Below are positions 36,095 through 50,400 of a DNA stretch of 64,000 nucleotides, in pieces. A program made the position numbers and the translations under genes. Source of the DNA: Strix aluco (Eukaryota; Chordata; Aves; Strigiformes; Strigidae); assembly GCF_031877795.1 (NCBI RefSeq), contig NC_133971.1:62804463-62868462 (forward strand). The letters are read 5' to 3'. The notes below the pieces were generated by a model that saw nothing but the letters and a program-made list of their open reading frames with translations, had not been told where the DNA came from and made no database searches. Position 1 is the first letter of the stretch; each line of letters opens with the position of its first letter.

Positions 36095-39000
36095 ATCTGT
36101 AGAGCTACAGCGTAAAATAAACACATCTGGAAAAGCATCTGTGCTCCTCAAGCTTCTGAGCTTGAACAAACCTGTAATCATCAGGGCTCAGGATGGAGTT
36201 TTCCAGGGAGAGTGAGGTGGGATCACTTCAGAGATGCCCATCACAGGGCTACTTGTGCCTTACAGTTATGTTTATGGCCAGTGGCTGAAGCAGAATACCG
36301 GTGGCCAGGCTAAACTGGCCACTGCTCTGCCCTGTGCTCCACAGCAGGCTTAAAAGGAAACCCAGTTGCCCCAACCATAACAAGTTGGTCTCTTTGCATA
36401 TGAAGCCTTGCCAATAAGTTTTACATTGGGAACATGGGAACTTTGTCAAAGCAAATGCTGGTTAGAAAAGTAGTTAAACATATTGTACAGGTGACAGCAG
36501 CATAATAATATTCTCTAAGGCTGAAGAGATCACAGTTACTGGGGAGGCAGGAAGGCTGAAAGGAGTGAAATATTTTGCTTTCTACTGAAGAGCACTTCGG
36601 TATTTTGAAACAAAAATAATAATCTGTTGCAAGGCCAACAAATTCAGCCATCGCTTCTCAGGCAGGGGAGCCTGTTGGTGAAATAGTGTGACGCACGAAC
36701 TGAGAAAGGATGGCCAAACCTAGTATATCCCAGTGCAAAGACAAACACATCCCTTTGGGTATCCTCCTTGAGTAGCCAACAGCATTATTGACTCAGTGTG
36801 TTTGGAGCCTAAATACAGAATAAAACCTTGTCCAGAGCTTAGAGAGTAAATTCCAACATGCTTCAGTAATCACCGTCAATGTTGCCCCTAGTAGTTTATT
36901 AACTTATTAATGTATGATATTCATTTTTATCAGAAAAGATGAACATAAGATGATGGATGCTAAGCCCCCAGGAGATCCCTCGTGCTGGAAGACTCCTGCT
37001 GAGATCTGGACATCAAACGGCACTGATGCTATGGTGCCTTCCCAAAGGCCCGATGTGCAAATCAAACTCATGCAGGAACCTCGAGAAACAGGTTTTTGTA
37101 AGTGTGAGCAAAGCCCTCTCTGCAGTATTTCTACATGGCAGGAAGCACATGATGGACTCAGGGAGGCCAGTGGCAAAAGCCTGGGGAGGCAAGTTTTTCC
37201 ATGTGGCAACTGCTAGCCTGCTTGCCCAGGCCAGCAAAATTGGATAGGGGTGGGAGGACAAAGCAGGCCTGACACTCTGATCGTGTCAGCCATGAAGGCA
37301 TCAACACTAGGACGTGCACAAACAGACACTGAACACCACTGAGGAGACTCCCAGTAAATAAACCCCTGTGTGCTGGTTGTGCAACGTTGCCCATCAGACC
37401 ATTTCTAAGTGCTGTGGCAGCGGGGGAAGTCATTCTGAATAACTGCGGGGTATCTGTTTCTAAAATTAAGGGTCTTCAGCCAACCAATACAGGGAAGCTG
37501 TATCATTTTGTTGAATAAAGCCAGAAACTTTAATAGCAGAGAACTTGAATGGCAAGATTTAAGCAAGCCTTAGCTTGTGCTTGATAAACAAGCGTGCTGT
37601 ACCCAAAGCAAAACCATGCAAAACTTTTCAGAATTGCAGCAAGATGGCTGTGGTGATAGCAGCATGATTACCTTTCTGCTCACCCAAGATTCAGAGTGAA
37701 AGGAGCTGCTTGTGTTCCCTAAAACTTCTTGTTAATAAGCATGTCACAAGGCTGACCCTGAGCTGACCAGGTCTATGTGAAAATCACTATCTCAGTTACA
37801 AAAGGAGTCACAGCTCCAAGAGTCCAGAAAGCATCACCAAGGGGAAAAGCTTCAGCTGCCTAATACGTCTTGTGAGCAGCTACTAAGGCCACTCATCTTC
37901 TGTAAAACTCTAGGCACACATATAGAATAAACATTAATACAGCACAAGGCACTTTTTCTCCTCCTGTCTTTCACACCATTAAGGTCCTAGCCTTGAGGGC
38001 TCACAGGTAAGCATCTAAAGGTGAAAAGGAGACTAACAGATACCTACCTATATGCAGCCAAGGTGGAGAACAAGGCTGCGGGAAACACAACCACCACCCA
38101 CTTCCATGCCACAGAGACGACTTCTGCACTTGGTGGCAATGCCCTCAGCATTAACGAAAACGTCCCCTGGTAAGTCACAGCAGCAGTGAAAGGCAGACAA
38201 AACATGAGTCATCCAGGTGTACGGCAGACAGGGGAATGTGGGTGTGTTACCCTGTGGCTGCGAGCCAATGTGACCTCAATTAAATTTCGGTGAATGATGG
38301 GCCTTCCCCTCTTTTATGTACATACTCATCTCCTTGGTCTCCAAAGATATTGAGCCTACACACAGCTATTTAATCTGGGGAGCTCTCCTGGCAAGTATGA
38401 GTCAACATGTGGTGGTGCAGTGGTGACGGTGGCAGTGGTGTTCCTCTTCATCTGAGTTTTGCTCACCATACCTTGGGTTTACTTCCTCCAGCCAGCATTC
38501 CTACCACATCCAGACCCTTGCCAGAGCCCTACAGTGTAACTACTGGTCTGTCTGTCCACAGTTCTAACTCATTCCTATTCTCCTTCTGCCTTAGAGCACA
38601 CAACCCAGTCACACTCAGGAAGGAGGAAAGCCCAGGAAGGAACACAGTTTGCAACTGGGTTAATTTGGAAATTCTTGCACTCAAATGCCATTAAAGTGTT
38701 TGCCAGGGTCTTCGGTGGCAGCAGGCTAGCTCTAATGCCTAGCACACTCCCATAGGAAACCTGTGTAAACTAATTCAGTTGAACCGTTAACACTTGGGGT
38801 GATTAACCACAGGAGTCTCTGATCTCCCCTTATTAAAGAGAAGGAGAATGAAATGCACTGATTCATATCAGCTTAATATAAATCCTTGTGAGATTTGCAG
38901 TTCACTTCAGTAGTGGCAGGATCTGGCAAACTCTACAGGAGAAGAGCAACTCTCTTCCAAGTACACCTTCATGTGACAGGGGAAAGCTTAAGGCATTTGT

Positions 39001-41625
39001 ACTGGATTACAATCAATGGCCAGGCCTGAAATGTGCAAACTTCCAGCCTGTGGTGTGCAGCAGACAAATGCACGGAGGAGCTGCGGCTCTGAGAAGATTT
39101 CTATTTCAATGCCACTTTTGAATACTTGGCACTTGGTAGGCAGACAAGTGCCATCTTGTTTTAAACAGTTCCATCCTCACATGTTAAGTATGCTTGAAAG
39201 AGATACAGGCTAGGGGTAAGCAGGATTAAGGATGGCTGTAGTTTGACTGCAGAGATCATTCTCTGCCACGAGAGCTTTTCCCTTGAGTAGCTAAAATAGT
39301 ACTCTGGGGCAGCTCTGGAGGTGCTCACCCTAATAACCTCAAAGCCTGTTTTTAGATGCCCCAGCCTGAGCAAAGTAGCACATGAATATAGTGTTAGTAA
39401 CGCTAAACAAATCTCGTTTTTCAAGACACCCTTATAAGACTACTTGGTGTTTTACATATCTTTTACGAGATACGCTTTTTGATACATATATTGTTCCACT
39501 GCATCTGTGTATGATCTTGCACCTAAGTGCAACTCCAGGACACTAGACACAATTAAACAGGTGGCGAACACAACATGCTGCTTCTAGCTCTAACTTATCA
39601 GAGCACAACTGGTGCAACTGCTCATTTCAGTATTTCCCCCAGAGACCTCCCCTTAAGAACAAGGACTGCCTCTCATGGGCTGCATGGCAAGAATTGTGTT
39701 GGCTCCTGTCCCGGAATTATAGGAGTAGCATTTTGGAAATGGTTAAAGGAACAGCAGTATTTCTTTTTAAATACCAAGCTACAACCATGCCCATTTACGT
39801 GTGGAAATAAAGTTATACATGAGGACAGCTTGGTTAGCATCAGGTAAAAAAGAAAAGAAAAAAAAGCCGAGTGGAAGAAGAGAACAAAACCATGTTGCAA
39901 GAATGCTATTGTTCATGCAACTATAAACCTAGGATCTATAAAACCATCAAGCAGAAACTGAAGTTGGCTGAAGCAGATAATGCATTACTAAATGCTAGAG
40001 AATCTTATAAAATTCTTAAGGCTGCATAATGACAGAACACTTGAAAAGCAAAAGAAACAAGTTTCTCAGATGAAATCTTCTGATTTCAGTACTTACGGAT
40101 GTGTTAGGACATAGACCTTGCACAGATGTAAAAGGTTCTAAATGGCAGGTGTACAGACAGAGGTGATACTGCAGCTAGCCAAGCATACCAAGATGGGACA
40201 ACATGCTTCAGGCACACAGTACCTGCCAGTTACAACATTGACCTTGGATCTCTCATCCGGAATTCACAGGCAGAGCCACAGAGAAGGTAGAAAATGACTG
40301 GTTTAATTGTAAAATGTTTTCACATGAAAAAAGCTTCAGATAAAGGATGACTCATAACTTTAATTTAGCTTTAAATACTTGCTATTTGCAAACCAAACAA
40401 GACATTCCCTACTCCCTGTGTTACCTATAAACCAAACCAACAAAGATAGTTTTCAGTTGAACAAAGCATGCCTAGGAGATAAGAGGTGAGAAATATTTTC
40501 TACATCATTATGTTACTTACATGGACTTAGAAAGAAATGGCACCAGTCACCCCACAAAGAACACATCAAAATGCGACATTTAATAGCATTCCTAAGGCAC
40601 ATCTGGGAACAAAAAGTTGATATCGCCACTCTTGTTTTACTACTGAAAAAATGTGAATGGCTTTTGCTGTAATTTGTTTTCCATGCTCAGCTTTATTGAA
40701 TGCTACATACATCCAAATTCCTAGGTGACTGACATTTTAAACCAGTGGAAGAATTCTTTCTTTCTTCCGTTTACAAAGAGTTGTGAGAAAAGCAGGTCCT
40801 ATTCATCAATATTCACTTTGAAATCACCTTGTTGCTCCACATCTGTAAAGAAACTAGAGCAGTGAGGACCCTAATTACAACAAAAATGGTAACAACCTGA
40901 GGCATGCAGGAGGTTCACTGCATTTAACTGCAGCAGAGTGCAACTGAAGGTATGCTGGGGACCTTACAGCAACACACCTTGAGTGCACAGCTATACGTTT
41001 TGAAGAGATTGTACGGTCAGCCTTCCCAACTTATGTCTGCATACCAGGATTCCTACAGGAATTTTGGCTTTTCAGATACTGCTGAATTACTGAATTCCCA
41101 GGACAAAGCACCTCCATGTAGTTTATTTTTAAAAGATGTTATATGCACACACTCTTTATTCCTTGAGTCAAGTTTCTTCTTTGTGACATTACTCAGTTGA
41201 TTTTCCTTCATTCACATTAAAGTGGTTACACCAGCACATCTGAGAAGCCCAAGAAAATGAAGCTAGAAAATTTTCATGCTGAAAAGACCACTACAAAAAA
41301 ATTATTAGAATCTGTTGTCCTTGAATATGCAAAGTCTAATGTCCCCAACAGATGTACTTCCTCTTAAAAATAATTCAAACTGAGTTACGTTAAAAATGGT
41401 AAATTACAGTTTCATCATGCAGGTGAGGTAAATGGCTATTCAATATTCAGAGCAAAAATTTTCAGTACACCTTTTTCCCTAAAAAGCTGTGTTAAATCAT
41501 CACTGTACTTACACAATCCTATCTGTCAAGAGTCTTGAGACTACAAGCCTTCAATGCCACCCCACCTTGCCTTGGGAAACTCAACAAACTTTCTTTGGAC
41601 ATATCCATGCACAGATGAAAATTAG
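36095..41625. other. Non-coding DNA downstream of KLF4
   Basis: No gene or repeat recognised over 5.5 kb 3' of KLF4. The DNA is AT-leaning. Regulatory elements for KLF4 may be here, as in other vertebrates where distal enhancers surround this gene in a gene-poor region, but none can be named from sequence alone. Confidence 0.45.
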
Positions 41626-41653
41626 AGCAGCCATTCAGATAAAATATTATAGG

Positions 41654-41659
41654 TTTATT
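41654..41659 (-). terminator. KLF4: KLF4 distal poly(A) signal AATAAA
   Basis: Minus-strand AAATAAACCTATAATATTTT carries the canonical hexamer about 0.9 kb after the stop codon. Two further AATAAA hexamers upstream (41775-41780 and 41925-41930) could give shorter transcripts. Confidence 0.75.
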
Positions 41660-41849
41660 TAAAACTTATTTTGCACTTGAATATGCAAAATACAAATTCC
41701 AACAAAATGTTCATTTTTTAGTTCGCAGTTTACAAATATACAAAATAGAAGTTTGCTTAAATTTATATTACATATTTATTATGTAAAGAACTATATAGAA
41801 AACATTTGTTCTGCTTAAGGCATATTTGAGAATAAACCATTGTACAAAC

Positions 41850-41857
41850 TATTGCAC
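41850..41857 (-). promoter_or_regulatory. KLF4: miR-25/32/92/363/367 seed match in the KLF4 3'UTR
   Basis: The minus strand reads GTGCAATA here, a full 8-mer match (bases 2-8 plus A opposite base 1) for miRNAs of the miR-25/32/92/363/367 seed family. Repression of mammalian KLF4 by miR-92a has been reported; use of the site in this species is inference. Confidence 0.65.
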
Positions 41858-42561
41858 ATCGAAACCACAGTGCATTACAGACTGTCTGCATAAAGTTATT
41901 TTCTTTAAAAAAAAATAAACCAGGTTTATTTACCTGATTTAGGTCATAATCGGCAATCAGAAGACAAAAATATTTCCTTGTCAGATATGCAGCAGTTTGA
42001 GAACTTTGGCTTCCTGTTTTTGGTACCTCTAGAACCAACAGTCACTAAGCACCATGAAATAGGCTTTTAAAATATAATTCTGTACCTGAATTTTTCCTCC
42101 TCTTTTAACATCATAATGGCTTTTAGAAGGAAAAAAAAAAGGAAAGTACAAGATGACATTTACATCTACTATTGCATTGAAAGAAAATTAAGGGAATGTC
42201 ATTTCCCTGTGTAATATCCCCACCCTCCGAACTACACACAGTCTGTTTAACCCTGATATCCGTGACTTCCAGTCACTCCTTAGCATTCCGTAGTCCGGAA
42301 ATAATTCAAGTTGGATTTACAAATGGAATGATAGAAGATCCAGTCATTGACCCCAATGTTTTTGGTTCTCTTTTAAGTGTATGTATCTAAAAAAAAGTTG
42401 CAATGTCTGTATGCAATTATCCCTCTTTTCCACTCTTTAGAAGACTTCACCTTGATTATCTGTAGTGCTTAAACTGTGTTCTCCCCATCTTGCAGAAGAC
42501 AGTCCTTGTGCTGTAAATACTGAATCTCTACGGCAGTTGGGGAAAGATTCACTGCTTCAAA

Positions 42562-45731
<3,170 letters not shown>

Positions 45732-45736
<5 letters not shown>

Positions 45737-46140
45737 CCGCGCCGGGGCGTCGCGCCGAGCTGCTGCCGCCGCCGTCGTCGTCGTCCCGAGCGCCGCCGAG
45801 GAGGAGAGGGAGGAGGGGTGGCACGGACGAGCCGTCCAGCCGCGGAGAGCCGGCCCAGCGCCGCCGGGGTGGTGCCGTGGGAGCGCCCTTCCTCGGTGCT
45901 TTACCGGGGAGGAAGGTGAGCGGGACGCGGGGCGCTAGTGGCGCCGCGGGGAGGCGGCCGCCGCCCGGCAACGCGGCTCCGGCATCGGCAGGGCGGCGGC
46001 GCAAGGTGCTTCCCGGGGAGCCGCAGCCATGGGGGAGCCGGGCGGGACGGACGGGGCGCGGTGGTGCCAGGGGGCAGGGAGGGGCCGGGCCGGCCCTCTT
46101 CTTCTGGCGCCGTCGCCACCGCCGCGCCCCGCTCGGCACT
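45732..46140 (-). other. KLF4: KLF4 exon 1: 5' leader plus first five coding bases
   Basis: The leader is about 400 bases, GC-rich, from a transcription start placed about 25-30 bases after the TATA-like box at 46167-46172. It ends in ATGCG at 45736-45732, followed by the donor GTGGGT. Joined to exon 2 this gives M-R-Q-P-P-G-E, matching the N-terminus of mammalian KLF4 (MRQPPGE). The transcription start is predicted, not observed. Confidence 0.7.
45935..46030 (-). other. Upstream ORF in the KLF4 5' leader
   Basis: On the minus strand an ATG at 46030-46028 opens 31 codons, beginning MAAAPREAP and ending in TAG at 45937-45935, before the KLF4 start. G at +4 favours initiation but -3 is C, so leaky scanning is expected. 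It lies inside the predicted leader. Conservation in other birds is unknown. Confidence 0.5.
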
Positions 46141-46166
46141 GCCGGCCCCCGCCGCCGCCGCCCTTC

Positions 46167-46172
46167 TTATAA
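46167..46172 (-). promoter_or_regulatory. KLF4: TATA-like box of KLF4
   Basis: Minus-strand GGTTATAAGAAGGGCGG holds the TATA-like TTATAA in otherwise GC-only DNA, about 430 bases upstream of the predicted first ATG. It would place the transcription start near 46137-46142. Confidence 0.55.
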
Positions 46173-46226
46173 CCTCACCTCGCGCCGCCCCGCCCCCGTC
46201 GCTGGGGCGACGGCAAAAACAAACGA

Positions 46227-46232
46227 CACGTG
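46227..46232. promoter_or_regulatory. E-box CACGTG
   Basis: Perfect palindromic E-box in the context ACGACACGTGGGG, about 60 bases upstream of the TATA-like box. Such sites bind MYC/MAX, USF or related bHLH factors; occupancy is unknown. Confidence 0.4.
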
Positions 46233-46289
46233 GGGAGAGGGGGCGGTGCGCGCGCGGCCGGGGGTGAGGCAGCGGAGGGGACTCCAGTG

Positions 46290-46318
46290 CCGCGCCCCGC
46301 CCCGCCCCGCGCCCCGCC
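46290..46318 (-). promoter_or_regulatory. KLF4: GC-box cluster upstream of KLF4
   Basis: Three overlapping GGGGCGGGGC-type boxes on the minus strand, about 120-150 bases upstream of the TATA-like box. SP/KLF proteins bind such boxes, so KLF4 self-regulation is possible. Confidence 0.55.
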
Positions 46319-46460
46319 GCGCTGCCACTGCGCGCCGCGTGACGCAGGCGGAGTGCTGACGCCAGCGCGCGGGAGGCGGGGGGGGGTAAGATGGGGGGTG
46401 GCGGGCGCGCGCCGTGGGATTTCGCGCACCTTCGGCGGCGGCGGTGGGGGAGGGGAGGGG

Positions 46461-46500
46461 CCGCCCCGCGTGTCCCGCCCCGCGTGTCCCGCCCCGCGCG
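46461..46500. repeat. 14-bp tandem repeat, each unit with a GC box
   Basis: The unit CCGCCCCGCGTGTC is repeated exactly at 46461-46474 and 46475-46488, with a third partial copy from 46489. It lies about 300 bases upstream of the TATA-like box. Confidence 0.8.
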
Positions 46501-46659
46501 CTCCCGCGGGCGCGCCCCTTGGCTTGAGAACCGCGGTCCCGTGCGGAGGCAGAGCGCGTGCGGGGTCTGACCGCGCCGCTGCTCGCGCGCCCCCGCCGGG
46601 AGCGGGGGACGAGAAGGGACCCGGCCCCAGGGCCGGCGGTGCCTTCGCCGATCTTGTCC

Positions 46660-46785
46660 GTATCTTTTATCTTCTCTTTCCTCTTTCTCCTCTCTTCTCG
46701 TCTCTTCGTCTTTTCTTTTGTTTACAATTCTCTCCTTCTAAAATTATTTTTTCTTGTTTTTCCTTTATTCCTTTTTTCCTTTTTC
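46660..46785 (+). repeat. Polypyrimidine tract (plus strand)
   Basis: Plus strand is nearly all T and C with words such as TCTTTCCTCTTTCTCCTCTC, inside the CpG island. Strong strand asymmetry of this kind can form triplex (H-DNA) structures. Confidence 0.7.
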
Positions 46786-47273
46786 TGAAGCGCGCCCCGA
46801 CGGCGGGATTCTTTACGCGCCTGAGTTTGGGCCGGTAATGGACTATTTTTGGCTCATGGGCTTTTTCGTCGCAGGCAGCCTGTCTATGGGGAGGGGGCGA
46901 GCGGAGCGGGTGCCCGCGGGACGGCGGCGGAGCGCCGCGGGGGGGTGTTGAGGTCCCCGCGGCGGGGCCCGGCGAGGGTGCGGGGCCGGAGGCAGGAACG
47001 GGGCTGCCTCTGGGTGCCGGCGGGAGCCCCCCGCAGGACGGGGCGGACGGCGCGGCGGTAATGCGGAACTTGCGGGTGCGATGCTGGACACCTTCCAGAA
47101 AAAACCCGCGGAATTAACCCCAAGACAAAGCAAAACCTCACGGAAACCTCGAAGGAAGGACCGAGCCCCCGGCGGCGGCGAGCGGGGACGCGGGAGCGGC
47201 GGCCCGGTTCCTCCAGAGGGCAATGGCGAGCCGGCGCCGCGGCCGCGGGGAGACCCGGGGGCTGTCGCACCGG

Positions 47274-47326
47274 CCCCCCCCCCCCCCCCCCCCCCCCGCG
47301 CGGCCCCCCCCCCCGGCGCACCCCCC
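47274..47326. repeat. Poly-C tracts (C24, C11, C7)
   Basis: A run of 24 C at 47274-47297, then GCGCGG, then 11 C at 47304-47314 and 7 C shortly after. The minus strand is therefore G-rich enough for G-quadruplexes and the plus strand for i-motifs. Run length may be unreliable in the assembly. Confidence 0.85.
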
Positions 47327-47420
47327 CGGCTGCCCCGTGGCGCTGCCGGCCGCTCTCCGGAACGAGGGGTGAAGTCCCTGCCCTGCGTAGCTTGCGAATA
47401 CGAGCCCGAGTAACTTACGA

Positions 47421-50400
47421 TGACTAAATTAAACCCTAAAAAAATAATAAAATGCCCGGCTTTATTTTAGCAAACTGGTTTTACCAGTTTTGTGTTACAA
47501 ATGTTAATGATTAATAACTTTGGCACTAGAGAATAGGTTTTTTTCTGCACAAAGTCCATGTCTTGGCAGAAGATGTGCCGGGAACCACTGGTACAAAAAC
47601 GATTAGTGTGGAGAGATGAAGGCTGGTGAAATACTAGGAGGATGCCCGGAGACTACTTCTTGTAAAGGGAAAGGAGTCACTTTCCCTACCCCGAGGTGCA
47701 GGGCTGGTGGTCTGCTGCATGACAGCTGCCTCAGACGGCCACGCTCACAGCGTTGCTGCCAGTTCCCAACTGTGGTTTTTATGCAGGATACGTGCTCTCA
47801 GTCTCTTTGACAACCACTTTAGGAACTAGCATCCAAACCCAACAGCAACGGTTTTAGGTTTAAACCTCCCTTCTAGCTTAGTCTTGGGAGAAAGCCCCTG
47901 ATGTGGAAGCGTGCAGGTCTCTGGACAGTTTTTTCCAGACAGTTGTTTTTGTTTCCCGTTGGTGTAAATGTTAATTTATGGATCTCCTAAGCAATGCAGT
48001 ATTTTCCAGGTCGAAGTTTCAAGCTCAGAATTACTCGATGCCAACACCAAAATTAAAATTACATCCCTTATTAGAAACAGGAGAACAAGAGAGCTTCAAA
48101 AGCAGATAAGTGATTTGATCTCTTTGAAATAAATGGCAGAACTTCACTGGTTCCAGGAAGAGAAGGCTTGAGTAATGTGGGCTGAAATAATACAGGTTGC
48201 TTTCACAATCTTTCATTAAAATAAACTTGGTCGCAATGTTTCTGGGTAATTCAGACAGACACGTGCAAGATATGCGTAAGTTTGTGTTATAAAGATGTGG
48301 CCCACTTTCATCTGAGTCTTGATTTTGAATTGTGTAAATGTTGGCAGGGTGTTTAAAAAAGTGTATGTTTGCAGGCATCAATAAGTTCAATGCCACCTAC
48401 TTCTGAACATCCCACATGAAGGTCGACCTATTCTTTTTCACTAATTAAGCACAAGGCCAAAGATTTTCTTTTCCTCCCTTAAATGAAAGGGAGTGTGATT
48501 TAATGTCCTGAGTGTGGAAATTTCCTAATTTTGTCTAAAACTTTCCCTCCACTAACTCAGAACACAGCATGTTTCTGTACTGTTCCAAGCTGACTGTAGG
48601 GATTGCTTAATTCAGATAGGAAATTGCACAGAATTTGTGTCCCTCTTGCCTTGGGATGTGCAATGACATTTTTCCAGATTATGCTGTGGTTGGAGAGGAG
48701 TCTGCTGCAGCGCTCACCCTGCCGGACTGCTGTGGCCTCTGTGTGTTTCCCTCCCTGGATAGAAGGAGGAGGTTTCTTCCACATCTACCACATCTTATTG
48801 CAAGAGCGGGGTTGCCCTAACCTTGCTACGGGTACTGTTCACCCATTTTGGGAAAAGAAGAATTACTACCCAATGCTGACCACTCATATCAATGGCCAGT
48901 CCAAGCAGTAATTCACTGCAAGTGCAGGACAGAGTAAAATGACTGTTTAACAGGGCTGATCACGAGAAAGCCTTAGTGGCTACCCTGAGCTGGTGTTAAA
49001 CTGATCACCTGGGAGTATAAACCCCAAAAGACAGAAGAAAGTCAAGGTGACAAAAGAGCACAGGGTTTTGGAGCAGAGACAGTTGTCAGGAAGTGGCATC
49101 CCACATTAAAAACATTTAAGAACATCAACAAGAAAAAAAACAGTTGAGCTGATTGTGTGGCCTGAAACAAAGACCAACCTGTTTATCTTGACATGTTTAT
49201 TTTAAAGCCTAAGTTTGGAACTGGATTTTCAATGAACTGCCTCTCGGGAACCAGAACGTGCTGCTTATCCCCTTTGATTTGGTTGCCTGTGACATCAGCT
49301 GATGGAATCAGGGACTGCAGGCTTTGGTAAAGATTGTGTCACGACAGGCGTTGTTGGGGTCAGATGACAACATGCTTTCCTGGCATCTTTGGGTTTGTGC
49401 TTCGTTAACTTTGAAGCATGCCGCAGCAGATAGCCTAGAGGACCAGAAGCTGCCAGGCCCCCTGCTCCAGCGCCTGCATAAAATAACAAAAGGAGAACTG
49501 GGAAGAAGCCCGTGATGCTGGGTTGTATCTAATCGCATCCTTGTTGCTACTTAAAATCAAAAGCAGCGATTCCATAATCTTAGGTGCTGTGCTGGCATTT
49601 ACCCTTACAAGGTTACTGGAAAGCAGGTGGAGGTGGGTAGGTTCATGAAAGGAGACTTGGCATTTGGAGGGTTTCTCACATCCCATGCAACCCAAAATTA
49701 ACTGACCTCAACTGCACTGTGGCCGAGACGGGGTGGAAGGAGGGAGAGGTCTCACACACACCTGCCTTGCAAGGCGGCTCTGGAGAGGTGTGGTGCAGCG
49801 CTGAGGATTCACCCTCCTCCCGCAGGACCTCTGCACATGGAGGAGGGTGAGACAGTCCAGAGCCACAGCCACCAAATTGCTTTCCTGGGCTCTGCCCAGA
49901 GAGACCTGCTTTTTGGGGATCTACCACATGTACTCTTCATAAAGTGCAACTGAGCTCAAGTTTTATTTACCTGTTCTTGCACAGGGTACTTTATTTTTGT
50001 TAAACAGAAATAAAACCCTCCTCAGTTGGCAGTTATACTTGTGGATTATTAGTAGAGGGCAAAGGGCACGTTTCTGAAGATCGTGGGCGATTCCAGGCAG
50101 GTTTCAAGCAGTAGCATGTGCTTACATACACAGATGGCACATGCAGACTTAAGATCATAAATGTTCATGCCAAGAATGTCAGCAGTGACTGTGGTCAGAA
50201 CTGTTTTCACCTGCTTTTTGAAAGCCTGACCATATCTCATTGATAGTTATTTTACTTTCCTGCATGAGCGAGGTCAGAAGGGCCCAGTGATACGTATTGT
50301 CACCATCCAAGAACCCATGGCTGGTTTAGGTCAAACACCCTTTATCGAGGTGCTGTAGGTCCATGCTGTTGGTCTTTGGGTCCCTTGTAAGAAGTAGTGT

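Larger units (their letters stand above)
41635..42561 (-). other. KLF4: KLF4 3' untranslated region
   Basis: Runs from just after the stop codon to about 20 bases beyond the last poly(A) signal; length about 0.93 kb, close to what I expect for mammalian KLF4. It is AT-rich and contains several ATTTA pentamers, AATAAA hexamers at 41925-41930, 41775-41780 and 41654-41659 (minus strand), and a miR-25/32/92 seed match. The last 150 bases look like the conserved tail of vertebrate KLF4 3'UTRs, judged from memory. The exact cleavage site is an estimate. Confidence 0.8.

Noticed and set aside
46843..47413. Overlapping frames of 110-145 codons on both strands upstream of KLF4
   Set aside because: They cross poly-C runs and CpG-rich DNA; stop codons are simply rare there.
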